A DNA stretch of 64,000 nucleotides from Brevibacillus parabrevis. GTDB taxonomy: Bacteria > Bacillota > Bacilli > Brevibacillales > Brevibacillaceae. The translations under genes were made by a program, and so were the position numbers. Each line of letters starts with the position of its first letter. Position 1 is the first letter of the stretch. The notes under the pieces are model-generated. The model saw only the letters and a program-made list of their open reading frames with translations. It did not search any database and was not told the origin of the DNA. The stretch lies in the NCBI RefSeq assembly GCF_003710905.1, contig NZ_RHHV01000008.1, positions 1 through 64,000 of the forward strand, in the 5' to 3' direction. Shown here in pieces: positions 18,921 through 28,621 of this stretch.

Positions 18921-21259
18921 CTCAAAAAGCAAATCGCAAGCTGCGTGTCGTCGTATGCGGCACTCGTTTTGGACAGTTTTACCTGGAAGCAGTGCGGGCG
19001 CTGCCTGAGCAGTATGAACTGGTCGGCTTGCTGGCAAAAGGCAGCGAGCGTTCGCGACAGTGCGCCGAGCGTCTGGGTGTTCCCTTGTTTACAGAAGTGG
19101 GGCAGCTTCCGGCCAATCTCGATCTCGCGTGCGTCGTTCTCCGCTCGACCGTGATGGGCGGACAGGGCACGAATCTGGCGCTGGAGCTTTTGGAGCGCGG
19201 CATTCACGTCCTGTCCGAGCAGCCGATTCATCAAAAAGATTTGGCGGCGTGCCTGAAGCAAGCGCGGCAATCCGGCGTTTATTTCATGACGGGTGACTTG
19301 TATGTGCATCTTCCTGCGGTCCGGCGATTTATCGCTTGCGCCAAAGAACTGTTCGCCAAACAGCCTGCCTTGTACATCGAGGCTGCTTGCGCCACGCAAG
19401 TTTCGTACCCGCTGATGCACATTTTGCAAGAGGCGCTGCCGACGATCCGCCCGTGGAAGATCAACCATGTGATCAAAGACGAAGGGCCTTTTCAGGTGCT
19501 GATCGGACAGCTCGGCAAAATTCCGGTGACGCTTTTGGCCCACAATGAAGTCGACCCTGATGATCCCGACAATCATTTGCATTTGTTGCACAAAATTACG
19601 ATCGGTACAGCAGGAGGGAGCTTGTCGCTCACGGATACACACGGTCCGGTCGTCTGGCAGCCGCGCCTGCATGTGCCTGATTTGCCGGATATTCACGGAA
19701 CGTTGGTGGCCTCTCCGCCTGCCCATATGCTCGAAAGCAGCACAGAAGTGCTCGGGACGTGCGAGACGGCAAGCTATCGCGATATTTTGACCAAGCAATG
19801 GCCGCAAGCGATCGGGCGTGATCTGCTGGCGATGCGGGAGATGATTTTGGGCAACGTGGATCGGGCGGCGATCGACATGCGGGCGCAGCAGGAGCTGCTT
19901 TGCTCTCGCGGCTGGCAAGACTGGACGCAGGCATTGGGCTATCCGGTGCTGCGCGCAAACGGGAAGCATCAGCCGATTTCGCTGGACGTGCTGCGGCAGG
20001 CGGCTTTGCAGATTTCCGATGACCTGCCTGAACCGGAAGAGTCGACAGTTCAGGGGGGAGAGGCAAACCGCGATGTGTTTACGTGCTCGACGGTGGCGGA
20101 AAGCGAACTGGCAGGCGTGGATGCGGGAGTGGTGAAGGAGGGCGTAGAGCGCCTGGAGCAAGCTGCCCTAGCGTCCATGCTGTTGGCATTGCAATCGCAA
20201 GGGGCGTTAGCTGAGCCCGATAGGCGATACAGCAGCTCCGACATTTTTTCGCTCGCTCAAGTGGCACCGCGTCACGAACCTGTCATCTGGCGCTGGCTGC
20301 ACGTTTTGCAAGACAAAAACTACATAGATGCCCGTGAAGATGCTTTTCAGTGCGGACAGCGGATGAGCCGGGAAGAGGTGGAACGCCGCTGGATGATGGC
20401 GAAGGAAGCGTGGAGTGGCAAGCTTGGTTCGCCACTTGTCATCGACTACCTGAAAAGCAACGCCGATCAGCTTCCCGCGCTGATGAATGACACTCAGCAA
20501 GCAGCTTTGCTGCTTTTCCCGGAAGGCCGGATGGATGTCGCCAACGCGCTCTACCGCGATACGCTCGTCGCCAAGTATTTGAACAAATCGGTTGCAGAGG
20601 CGGCGAGCCGCATCGCTTCCGGCAAACGTTCGCTGCGCATCTTGGAAGTAGGCGCAGGGACAGGAGCCACGACGGACGGCGTCGTCGCGCGCTTGCGACC
20701 GCTAGTTGCCAAAGGTTTGCGTGTCGACTACATGTACACGGACGTGTCCCACTTTTTCCTTGCGGCTGCTCGCCAGCGGTTCAAGGATTGCCCGTGGATG
20801 AGCTTTGCGGTGGTCGATATAGACAAAAATTTGTTTGAACAAGGTGTGGAGCCAGGGAGTGTAGATATCGTCGTGGCGGCTGGCATGCTGAACAATGCCC
20901 GCGACACGGATCAAATCATTCGCAGTTTGATGGAGAGTCTGGTGCCTGGCGGGTGGATGCTCATTACCGAGCCGACCAGAGAATTTACGGAAATGCTGAT
21001 CTCCCAGGCGTTCATGATGACGCCTCCTGTCGATGATCGGAAACAGACGCAATCGACCTTCATGACTGTTCAGCAGTGGCGCGATGTGTTTCATGGCGCT
21101 GGTGTGGGCGAGCTTGCGGTGCTGCCCGGCGAAGATCATCCGCTGGCTTTGCTCGGCCAGAAGCTGTTTGTCATCCAAAAAGGCCAAGAGGCAGAAAAAA
21201 CGGAGCGGGAACTGGTTTTCACCGACAACTGCAACGATATGGCCAAGCTGACCAAATAG
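18917..21259 (+). CDS. Thiazolinyl imine reductase (PchG/Irp3-like) fused to methyltransferase
   Basis: A 780-aa two-part protein. Residues 1 to about 375 match thiazolinyl imide reductases such as Irp3/YbtU and PchG (Gfo/Idh/MocA-like): VVVCGTRFGQFYLEAV nucleotide-binding start, AERLGVPLFTEV, CVVLRSTVMGGQGTNLA and GIHVLSEQPIHQKD. These reduce a PCP-bound thiazoline to a thiazolidine with NADPH. From about 385 to 770 runs a complete methyltransferase module like those stuffed in the cluster's A domains, including its helical front part, canonical SAM motif LEVGAGTGATT near 576, YTDVSHFF, and AAGMLNNARD. Known Irp3/PchG proteins are about 350-370 aa and lack this half. GGGAGG precedes the ATG, which overlaps the upstream stop. 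The MT half probably acts in trans on an NRPS-bound ring. Confidence 0.9.
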   Translation: MTQKANRKLRVVVCGTRFGQFYLEAVRALPEQYELVGLLAKGSERSRQCAERLGVPLFTEVGQLPANLDLACVVLRSTVMGGQGTNLALELLERGIHVLSEQPIHQKDLAACLKQARQSGVYFMTGDLYVHLPAVRRFIACAKELFAKQPALYIEAACATQVSYPLMHILQEALPTIRPWKINHVIKDEGPFQVLIGQLGKIPVTLLAHNEVDPDDPDNHLHLLHKITIGTAGGSLSLTDTHGPVVWQPRLHVPDLPDIHGTLVASPPAHMLESSTEVLGTCETASYRDILTKQWPQAIGRDLLAMREMILGNVDRAAIDMRAQQELLCSRGWQDWTQALGYPVLRANGKHQPISLDVLRQAALQISDDLPEPEESTVQGGEANRDVFTCSTVAESELAGVDAGVVKEGVERLEQAALASMLLALQSQGALAEPDRRYSSSDIFSLAQVAPRHEPVIWRWLHVLQDKNYIDAREDAFQCGQRMSREEVERRWMMAKEAWSGKLGSPLVIDYLKSNADQLPALMNDTQQAALLLFPEGRMDVANALYRDTLVAKYLNKSVAEAASRIASGKRSLRILEVGAGTGATTDGVVARLRPLVAKGLRVDYMYTDVSHFFLAAARQRFKDCPWMSFAVVDIDKNLFEQGVEPGSVDIVVAAGMLNNARDTDQIIRSLMESLVPGGWMLITEPTREFTEMLISQAFMMTPPVDDRKQTQSTFMTVQQWRDVFHGAGVGELAVLPGEDHPLALLGQKLFVIQKGQEAEKTERELVFTDNCNDMAKLTK

Positions 21260-21271
21260 GAGTGTGTGCAA

Positions 21272-24200
21272 ATGTCCCAAAACATCCAGATCAGTAGTAT
21301 CGAGCTTTTGACGCGGCTTCGCGAGGAAGGTGTGTCTATCTGGGAAGAAGCGGGGAACCTGCGTTACAAGGCGCCAAAAGGCAGCCTGGCCCCCGAAGAT
21401 TTGCAGATGCTTCGCGAACAAAAAGCAGAAATCGTGGCTCTTTTGCAAAAAGAGGCGCAGCCAGTCGAGGTTGTGCCTGATCCGGCCGCCCGCTTTACGC
21501 CTTTTCCCCTGACAGATGTGCAATCAGCTTACTTGCTGGGACGGTATGAGCTGTTCGGCTACGGCGGCGTGGCGTGCCACATTTATTTGGAGCTTGATTA
21601 CGAACAGCTTGATCCGGTACGGGTCGAGGAAGTATGGAATCAACTGATTGCGCGTCACGATATGCTGCGTGCGACGATTGACTCCGACGGACAACAGCGG
21701 GTCATGGCAGAAGTGCCGCGCTTCAACGTGCCTTATACAGACACAAGCATGTTGGACAAAGCCAAAGCCGGGAGTGCACTGGAAGCGATCCGCGAAAACA
21801 TGGGGCATCGCGTCTATGACACGGACAAGTGGCCGCTCTACGGCATCGCCGTGACCAAAACGGCAGATCGCGCCGTGCTGCATGTTTCCATGGAGTTTCT
21901 CATTGCTGACTGGGCGAGTATTTGGCTGTTGCTGTCTGAATTTGAGACGCTTTACAAGGAGCCGGGAAAAAGGCTGCCCGAGCTGCCGATCACGTTCCGC
22001 GATTACGTGCTCACGGAACGCACGTTGCGGGAGACAGTAGCTTATTCGCGGGACAAAGCGTACTGGCTGTCGCGCATCGATGATTTGCCGCAGACTCCGG
22101 ATTTGCCGCTTGCCAAGGGAGAAGTTGAGGCGGGCAAGGCGCGTTTTCGCCGGGAGTTCATTCGCCTGGATGCGGCCAAATGGGACGTATTCAAGCAGCG
22201 GGCGCAAAAGCGGGGACTGACTCCGACTGCCGCTGTGATGACTGCCTATGCCGCCGTCATCGAGCGCTGGAGCCGAAATCGGGCGTTCAGCCTGAACTTG
22301 ACACTGTTGAACCGCCAGCCGCTGCATGATCGCGTGCAAGATATCGTCGGGGATTTCACTTCGGTCAGTTTGCTGGCCGTAGACTGGGGAGCGGAGCGTT
22401 CCTTCCAGGGACGGGCAAAAGCGATTCAGAAGCAATTGTTCGAGGATTTGGATCATCGCCTCTATTCCGGCGTCGAGGTCATGCGCGAGGTGGCGCGCAG
22501 ACGCGGGCGCGAAGCAGCGTTGATGCCGATTGTCTTCACCAGCGCGATCGGACTTGTCGGAATCGCAGAGGGAGAGCGGCTGTCCGGCAAAATCGGCGAA
22601 TACGGCATCAGCCAGACGCCACAAGTGTTCATCGACTGCCAGGCGATGGACAGCGCCGAAGGGTTGCAAGTCAACTGGGACGTGCGGGAAGGCGTGTTTC
22701 CGGAAAAGATGGTAGACGACATGTTTGCGGCATTCGCCGATTTGCTGCAAGCGTTGGTTGAATCGGAACAGCGCTGGGAGGAAGGCGGCGAGCTTGCCCT
22801 GCCGCAATGGCAGCAAGCAGAGCGGCAAAAGATCAACGCCACACAGGCTCCGCTGCCTGACTACGCGCTGCACCAGCCGATCGTGGCGCAAGCGATGGCG
22901 ACGCCGGACCGCCCGGCGGTGATTGACGCAAATGGTCAACTGACTTATGCAGAGCTGGTCAGACGTGCTGCGGCGATCGCCGGAAAGCTGAAAGAACTTG
23001 GTTGCCGCGAGCAGGACCGCGTGGCGATTGCGCTGGAAAAAGGCGTCGATCAGGTAGCCGCCGTGCTGGGCACGCTGTTTGCCGGAGGCGTGTACGTGCC
23101 GATTGATGCCAAGCAACCGCTGTTGCGAAGGCAGGCGATGACCGAACAAGCCGACATTCGTTTTGTGCTGACTGCTTCTGGATCAGACGCAGAGTGGCCG
23201 CAGGCGCTTCAACGCGTGGACGTCGACCAGGTGGCGGAGCAGCAGACGCCGCTCATTTTGCCTGACACGAATCCTGACTTGCCAGCTTACATCATTTACA
23301 CGTCAGGCTCTACCGGGCAGCCAAAAGGCGTCGTCGTCAGCCACCGCGCTGCGGCGAACACGATTGTCGACATCAATCGCCGCTTTGCGGTCAACGAGAA
23401 TGACAAGGTGCTCGGACTGGCTCAGCTCAATTTTGACTTGTCCGTCTACGACATATTTGGCCCGTTGTCGGTAGGGGGCGCGCTTGTCCTGCCGCAACCG
23501 GACAGGCAGACAGACCCGTCGCATTGGGTAGAGCTGATTCTTGCGCACGAAGTCACCGTGTGGGATTCTGTTCCCGCCATGATGCAAATGCTCGTCACCT
23601 ATTTGGAAGGCACGCCGGAAGTATGCTTGTCCAAGCTGCGGCTGGCTATGCTCTCAGGCGATTGGATTCCCCTGTCGCTGCCGGATCAGATGACGAAGCG
23701 CCTGCCGTTCGCGCAGACAGTCAGCTTGGGGGGAGCCACGGAAGCGGCGATTTGGTCGATTTATCATGTGTACAAAGGACTGTTGCCCGACTGGCGCAGC
23801 ATTCCGTACGGACAGCCGCTCGCTAACCAGGGCTTCCGGGTGCTCGATGCGCACATGCGCGATTGCCCGGTGTGGGTCACAGGCGAGCTGTACATTACCG
23901 GAGATGGCCTGGCCCAAGGCTACGCGGGTGACGAGCGACTTTCCCAGGAACGCTTCTTCCTGCACCCCGAAGATGGGCAGCGACTTTATCGCACCGGAGA
24001 TTTGGGACGTTATCGGCCGGGCGGCGAGATTGAGTTCCTTGGCCGTGAAGATAACCAAGTGAAAATTCGCGGGCATCGCATCGAGCTGGGAGAAATCGAA
24101 TCTGCTCTGCTCAAGCATCCTGCTGTCGCCGCCGCCGGAGTGGTCCTGGATGAAGCGAGCGACGAGCCGACGCTGCTTGCAATCGTGGAGCCAGCTCGCA

Positions 24201-26791
24201 AACCGGAACGCGACCGCAGCGCGGAAGCGGCCGAATTTGCCCAAATAGTCAGCGGCATCGGGGATACGGCAGGGGAGATCGCGGCGCACATCAGCGTGCA
24301 GGAAATCGAAGCGGCGATGACCAGCCTGGATCAGGCTGTGCTCTATTCCATGCTTCATGCGTTGCAAAAGCTCGGGTTTTTTGCAGCGAATCAGGTCGAG
24401 CCGTTGGCAGCGGTTTTGCATCCAGAGAAAATTTTGCCGAAATATCACTGGCTGGTACGCCGCTGGGTTGCAAGGCTGGAGCAGGCAGGGCTGCTGACCG
24501 CGCTTTCTGCTGAGCAGTATCGCAGCGAACAGACTGTCAGTGAGCAGCTCGTCGGCGAGTGCTGGGCGTCCGCGGAGGGCATTTGGACGAAAATGTTGGG
24601 AACGGACGGCTTTACCGCTTACGTTCGCAAAAACGCAGAAAAGCTGGCAGAGCTTTTGACTGGCGAAGAGGACCCGGTCGCGTTGCTGTTCCCCGAGGGG
24701 AAATGGGATCACGTCCATACGCTGTATATTGAGCATATCATGGCGAGTTATCTCAACCGTTGCATGTGCCTGCTTTTGCAGCAAATCGCCCAAAGACACG
24801 AAGGCAAGCCGCTGCGCATTTTGGAGGTCGGGGCCGGAACAGGAGCGACGACGGGGAACGTTTTGCAAGCGCTGGAAGGCTATCCGATCGAGTACGTCTT
24901 TACCGATGTCGCGCCGTTTTTCATTCCCGGAGCCAAGCAGCGCTTCGCCAAGTATCCGCACGTGAGCTTCGGCGTGTTCGATGTTGACCAAGACTACCGG
25001 GCACAAGGGTTGTCTCCGAACAGCTTCGACGTCGTGCTGGCGGCAGGGGTACTGGAAAATGCCCGTGACATACCAGCCAGCATGAGCAGGCTGCGGGAGC
25101 TGATTCGCCCGGACGGCTGGCTTGTTTTCACGGAGCCGACGATTGAGCATTTGTGGATTTTGGCTTCGCAAGCATTCATGATGATGGAGCCAGGAGACGA
25201 ATTGCGCCTGGAGTCGTCCTATCTGGATCGCCATGACTGGCTTGCCCAGCTGCAAGAAGAGGAAGGCGAGCCGATTTTGCTGCTGCCGCAAGAAGACGAC
25301 AAGCTGACTGCACTCGGGTTCCATTTGTTCGCCAAACGGATGAAGCAGGAGCGACTGGCGGTTCGTCCGCAAGAGCTGGAAGCATTTTTGAAAGGTCATG
25401 TGCCTGCGTACATGCTGCCGCAGCATTTGCAAGTAGTCGATGCGCTGCCGCTGACCGGAAATGGCAAGGTCGATCGGCGCACGTTGGCAAAATGGCGTCC
25501 TGCTGCAAGCGGAACACAAGAGATGGTCGCCGCGAGCGAGGAGAAGCTGGATGAGCTGGAAAGCATACTGGCTAAGCTGTGGGCGGAATCGCTCGGGCTG
25601 GCTTCCATCGGTCGCTCGCAAAGCTTTTACGAGCATGGTGCGGATTCGCTCATCATGGCGCAGGTGGCGGGAAGACTGCGCGACAAGCTGGCGGAGGACC
25701 CGGCGCAACCAGCCATCCCGTTTGACGCTCTGCTGCGGCAAATGCTGAACTATCCAACGGTAGCCGACTTGGCTGAGTTTATTCGCTCCCGTGAACAAGA
25801 GGAGCAGCCGCATACCGAGGAAGCATGGACGATCCACCAGCAAAACAGTGCAAGCAACGCTGTGCTGATTCCGTACGGAACGGCGCAGGAAGGGCCGCTG
25901 CGCGTCGTGTTCCACGCTGTGCTCGGGACGATGGACATTTTCCGTCCGCTGCTTGAGCACCTCAAAGCGCAAGGGATCGGCAGCATTGTAGGTGTGGCGA
26001 TTGCTGACATGGAACGCTACTGCTCGCTTGACTCGGCAGAACTGATCGAGACAGTTGCAGACGATTACGCCGAATGCCTGATGGCAACAGGGCACAGCGA
26101 ACTGCAACTGATCGGGTATTCCCTGGGCGGCCTGATCGCCGTCGAAGTGGCAAGGCGGTTGATGGAGCGGGGCGTGCAGGTCGCGGATCTTGTGTTGATC
26201 GACATTCCGCCGATCTTCACCGAAGTGGATGACGATTTGCTCGTCGAAACACTCTTTATCCCGAACCTGAATGTTTCGCTGGAGCAGGCAGGCTTTGGCA
26301 AGGTGGATGAGCAAGATTTGGCTCGTGGCGTCATGCAGCTCGTGGAGCAGCACGGAGAGTGCATTCCGCAAGGCGCTGCCGTGACGATTGGCGGAGATGC
26401 CGGGCTGGATCAGGTAGGAGAGCTATTTGGCAAAATGGCTGCGGTCAGCAAAGCGGAGCGCTTCCAGGCTTATGTCGAAGCGAAGGCCAGAACAACCGGA
26501 GAACAAATGCCGATCGAGATGGCGGAGGGCTTGTGCCAGGTGTTCCGCCAAAGCTTCAAAGCCGCCCGCTACACGCCGTTGCCGTACATGGGCGACATCC
26601 GCTTCCTTTTGGCGAGCGAACCGTTCTTGTTCCTGCCGCGCACAGATGACACGACGCTGTCCTTCTGGCAGGATGTATGCCTTGGCGAGCTGGACGTCAT
26701 TACGATTGAGGGCAACCATTTCAGTTGCATGATGGAGCCGAATGTAAGCAGGCTGGCGCAATTGCTGGAAGCGCCGTTCACACAAAAATAA
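21272..26791 (+). CDS. NRPS: docking-Cy-A(MT)-PCP-TE, terminal module
   Basis: A 1,839-aa terminal NRPS like PchF with an extra N-terminus. Residues 4-58 form a TubC-type docking domain (IELLTRLREEGVSIWEE). Cy3 spans 76-520 with EFLIADWAS, so the first Asp of DxxxxDxxS is Glu. A3 spans 534-1400 with the code DLYDMSLIW (cysteine type); its insert between A8 and A9 carries an intact SAM motif LEVGAGTGATT near 1183 and is probably an active methyltransferase. PCP3 has ADSL (Ser near 1459). A thioesterase runs from about 1530, nucleophile in GYSLGG (Ser near 1617). It adds and cyclises a third cysteine, probably methylates it, and releases the product by hydrolysis or cyclisation. ATG 21272 follows TAGGAG by nine bases; GTG 21266 is too close to it. 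Confidence 0.94.
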   Translation: MSQNIQISSIELLTRLREEGVSIWEEAGNLRYKAPKGSLAPEDLQMLREQKAEIVALLQKEAQPVEVVPDPAARFTPFPLTDVQSAYLLGRYELFGYGGVACHIYLELDYEQLDPVRVEEVWNQLIARHDMLRATIDSDGQQRVMAEVPRFNVPYTDTSMLDKAKAGSALEAIRENMGHRVYDTDKWPLYGIAVTKTADRAVLHVSMEFLIADWASIWLLLSEFETLYKEPGKRLPELPITFRDYVLTERTLRETVAYSRDKAYWLSRIDDLPQTPDLPLAKGEVEAGKARFRREFIRLDAAKWDVFKQRAQKRGLTPTAAVMTAYAAVIERWSRNRAFSLNLTLLNRQPLHDRVQDIVGDFTSVSLLAVDWGAERSFQGRAKAIQKQLFEDLDHRLYSGVEVMREVARRRGREAALMPIVFTSAIGLVGIAEGERLSGKIGEYGISQTPQVFIDCQAMDSAEGLQVNWDVREGVFPEKMVDDMFAAFADLLQALVESEQRWEEGGELALPQWQQAERQKINATQAPLPDYALHQPIVAQAMATPDRPAVIDANGQLTYAELVRRAAAIAGKLKELGCREQDRVAIALEKGVDQVAAVLGTLFAGGVYVPIDAKQPLLRRQAMTEQADIRFVLTASGSDAEWPQALQRVDVDQVAEQQTPLILPDTNPDLPAYIIYTSGSTGQPKGVVVSHRAAANTIVDINRRFAVNENDKVLGLAQLNFDLSVYDIFGPLSVGGALVLPQPDRQTDPSHWVELILAHEVTVWDSVPAMMQMLVTYLEGTPEVCLSKLRLAMLSGDWIPLSLPDQMTKRLPFAQTVSLGGATEAAIWSIYHVYKGLLPDWRSIPYGQPLANQGFRVLDAHMRDCPVWVTGELYITGDGLAQGYAGDERLSQERFFLHPEDGQRLYRTGDLGRYRPGGEIEFLGREDNQVKIRGHRIELGEIESALLKHPAVAAAGVVLDEASDEPTLLAIVEPARKPERDRSAEAAEFAQIVSGIGDTAGEIAAHISVQEIEAAMTSLDQAVLYSMLHALQKLGFFAANQVEPLAAVLHPEKILPKYHWLVRRWVARLEQAGLLTALSAEQYRSEQTVSEQLVGECWASAEGIWTKMLGTDGFTAYVRKNAEKLAELLTGEEDPVALLFPEGKWDHVHTLYIEHIMASYLNRCMCLLLQQIAQRHEGKPLRILEVGAGTGATTGNVLQALEGYPIEYVFTDVAPFFIPGAKQRFAKYPHVSFGVFDVDQDYRAQGLSPNSFDVVLAAGVLENARDIPASMSRLRELIRPDGWLVFTEPTIEHLWILASQAFMMMEPGDELRLESSYLDRHDWLAQLQEEEGEPILLLPQEDDKLTALGFHLFAKRMKQERLAVRPQELEAFLKGHVPAYMLPQHLQVVDALPLTGNGKVDRRTLAKWRPAASGTQEMVAASEEKLDELESILAKLWAESLGLASIGRSQSFYEHGADSLIMAQVAGRLRDKLAEDPAQPAIPFDALLRQMLNYPTVADLAEFIRSREQEEQPHTEEAWTIHQQNSASNAVLIPYGTAQEGPLRVVFHAVLGTMDIFRPLLEHLKAQGIGSIVGVAIADMERYCSLDSAELIETVADDYAECLMATGHSELQLIGYSLGGLIAVEVARRLMERGVQVADLVLIDIPPIFTEVDDDLLVETLFIPNLNVSLEQAGFGKVDEQDLARGVMQLVEQHGECIPQGAAVTIGGDAGLDQVGELFGKMAAVSKAERFQAYVEAKARTTGEQMPIEMAEGLCQVFRQSFKAARYTPLPYMGDIRFLLASEPFLFLPRTDDTTLSFWQDVCLGELDVITIEGNHFSCMMEPNVSRLAQLLEAPFTQK

Positions 26792-26800
26792 AGAACAAGG

Positions 26801-26865
26801 GAGGGATCGCTCCGTGAACCTGCCTCGGGCAGAGCGAAAGGGGGCATCCCTCTTCCTGCTTCTTT
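26801..26865 (+). terminator. Probable terminator of the siderophore operon
   Basis: GAGGGAT (26801-26807) can pair with ATCCCTC (26846-26852), with GCTC/GAGC reinforcing inside, followed by a T/C-rich stretch. The T-run is interrupted, so the call is moderate. Confidence 0.45.
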
Positions 26866-27075
26866 TGCACGAACGAAGCAACGACCTAGCGACCCAGCGA
26901 CGGTTTACCCGTCCAAACGCGTCTTTTCGCGCGTCGCCATTTCAACGGGAAAATGCTGCGCTGCTGTTGGAATCGTGTTACCCTATTGACAATGAACGTG
27001 CATGTTTTGCCTGTGAGTGAACTATTTTCATACAAACATACATATCGATATACCGATGGAGAAAGGATGGTAACG

Positions 27076-27729
27076 ATGAGCAACAAACCGTTTCCCGACA
27101 ATCAGTCGTCTGCTTTCTGTCAACGCTCCCGGCAAATCGGCAACAGGACCTTCGTGGTGACTTGCCGGGAGTTTTTCGCGAAGCAGGCCGACTTTTTGCT
27201 CGAATTGCTGGCGGATGTGGAAAGCGAGAGCGGGCCGATTCAAAATGGCGCGAAGATTCAAGTGGGCTGGACTATTTTCATCGTGAACGAACGCGATGGG
27301 CAGATGGAAGTCGTGGCACCAGACTACGATACCAATCCGTTCACGGACACCAATCCGGACTTGTCCGTGTCGCTCTATGTGCAACTGGCGCAAAACCATT
27401 GCCTGCAAACGTTGCAGATCGCGGGTGAAGCCGCCTTGTTCCAGGACAAGATCGTCGTCGCCAAAGGCGCCTTGGAGCAAAAACGGATTTATTTGCAGCG
27501 TGGCGACCATGCAGGCGACGGCGATTCAGGCTGGTATCTCGGGCCAGTGGAAGGGGAAGTGGACAGCGATGATTTGCAATCGTACTACATTTTCCAACTG
27601 TTGAAACACCGCCCGTCTGTCTTGCAGGTGCTGGCGCTGCCGCCCGGTTATCTCGCTGTTTTCGATGGCGAGCAACTGGAAGCGGTGCTTGACGAGCATG
27701 ACGAAAACGTCTGGCCGATCTTGCATTAA
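27076..27729 (+). CDS. Imm33/DUF2185 immunity-like protein
   Basis: A 217-aa soluble protein. The C-terminal part (WYLGPVEGEVD through VLQVLALPPGYLAVFDG) fits the DUF2185/Imm33 family of predicted immunity proteins of polymorphic toxin systems. The N-terminal half contains CREFFAKQADFLLELLADV and an acidic strand-rich section. I chose ATG 27076 with AAAGGATGG upstream; an in-frame ATG lies nine bases earlier. No toxin gene is next to it, so it is an orphan immunity gene or a general DUF2185 protein. It stands alone between the siderophore operon and nfi. Confidence 0.75.
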   Translation: MSNKPFPDNQSSAFCQRSRQIGNRTFVVTCREFFAKQADFLLELLADVESESGPIQNGAKIQVGWTIFIVNERDGQMEVVAPDYDTNPFTDTNPDLSVSLYVQLAQNHCLQTLQIAGEAALFQDKIVVAKGALEQKRIYLQRGDHAGDGDSGWYLGPVEGEVDSDDLQSYYIFQLLKHRPSVLQVLALPPGYLAVFDGEQLEAVLDEHDENVWPILH

Positions 27730-27822
27730 AGCACGTCGCTGCGAGGGTTTGACTTGTCCTTGTCCGGTCCAGGCAAAAGCTGTCCGCGCAGCGCGGCAAA
27801 GCAAAAAAACAGAGCAAAGCGC

Positions 27823-28503
27823 TTAGTTGCCCAAGCCAGCCAATGCTTTGTTCACCAACTGATCGACTTGTCTCGTCGTCTCCGGCAGACGGTACTTGGG
27901 AGCAAGCCGCGTGATCCATTCGCAGGCAGTCGGCAAGGAAATGCCATGCCCGACGGAGACGAATACAGGCTTTGTGTCCGCTTGCGTGCGCAAAACAGCG
28001 CCGACGATCTCGCCCTCGTCCAGCAAGGGAGAGCAGGCTCCTCTGTGTGAATCGGGCTGTGCGTACTCGCCAAGCAGACGCGTTTTGCCGCAGCCGATAG
28101 CAGGAATGTCGTACAAAAGTCCGACGTGGCTGGCAAGTCCGAATCTGCGCGGGTGAGCGATGCCTTGCCCATCGCAAACGATCAGTTGCGGCACGGTTTG
28201 CAGCTTTTCGAATGCTTTCATCAGCGGAGGAAGCTCCCGGAACGAGAACAGACCCGGAATATACGGAAAAGCTACCGAATCCGAAACGACGACAGATTCC
28301 ACGACTTGCAAGCTTGCCGCATCCAGAACGACGATTCCGGCGACGAGCACATCTTCCGCTACATGGTAGGCGACATCGACTCCGGCGATATGCTGCACTT
28401 CTTTTACTTGATCTTCCGTTTTGACTTGCAGGGCCAGTTGCTTTTGCAGAGAAATGGCTTCCTGCTCCGTGAGAGTCCACGGATGGTGGATGACGGGTTG
28501 CAT
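27823..28503 (-). CDS. nfi: Endonuclease V
   Basis: A 226-aa deoxyinosine-specific endonuclease that starts repair of deaminated adenine by cutting near dI. Family marks are AGVDVAYH with the first catalytic Asp, the long strand VVVLDAASLQVVES-like core, PYIPGLFSFRELP, and IVCDGQGIAHPRRFGLASH with the second Asp. Length is standard. ATG 28503 follows CAGGAGGTCACC; upstream in-frame codons lack a site. Confidence 0.95.
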   Translation of the reverse strand: MQPVIHHPWTLTEQEAISLQKQLALQVKTEDQVKEVQHIAGVDVAYHVAEDVLVAGIVVLDAASLQVVESVVVSDSVAFPYIPGLFSFRELPPLMKAFEKLQTVPQLIVCDGQGIAHPRRFGLASHVGLLYDIPAIGCGKTRLLGEYAQPDSHRGACSPLLDEGEIVGAVLRTQADTKPVFVSVGHGISLPTACEWITRLAPKYRLPETTRQVDQLVNKALAGLGN

Positions 28504-28572
28504 TTGGTGACCTCCTGACTGAAGTGATCTCGCAAAAAAGACTACCAGTAGTTTACAGCCCAACGATAAATC

Positions 28573-28606
28573 AAGCCAGCCCCGCACTCGGAGGGCTGGC
28601 TTTTTT
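28573..28606. terminator. Hairpin between nfi and DMT transporter genes
   Basis: GCCAGCCC / GGGCTGGC stem with a 10-nt loop. The T6 run follows on the plus strand; on the minus strand, the direction of both flanking genes, the tail is only CTTGATTTAT, so termination of the DMT transcript may be inefficient. Confidence 0.5.
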
Positions 28607-28621
28607 GGATGTCATTTGCCG

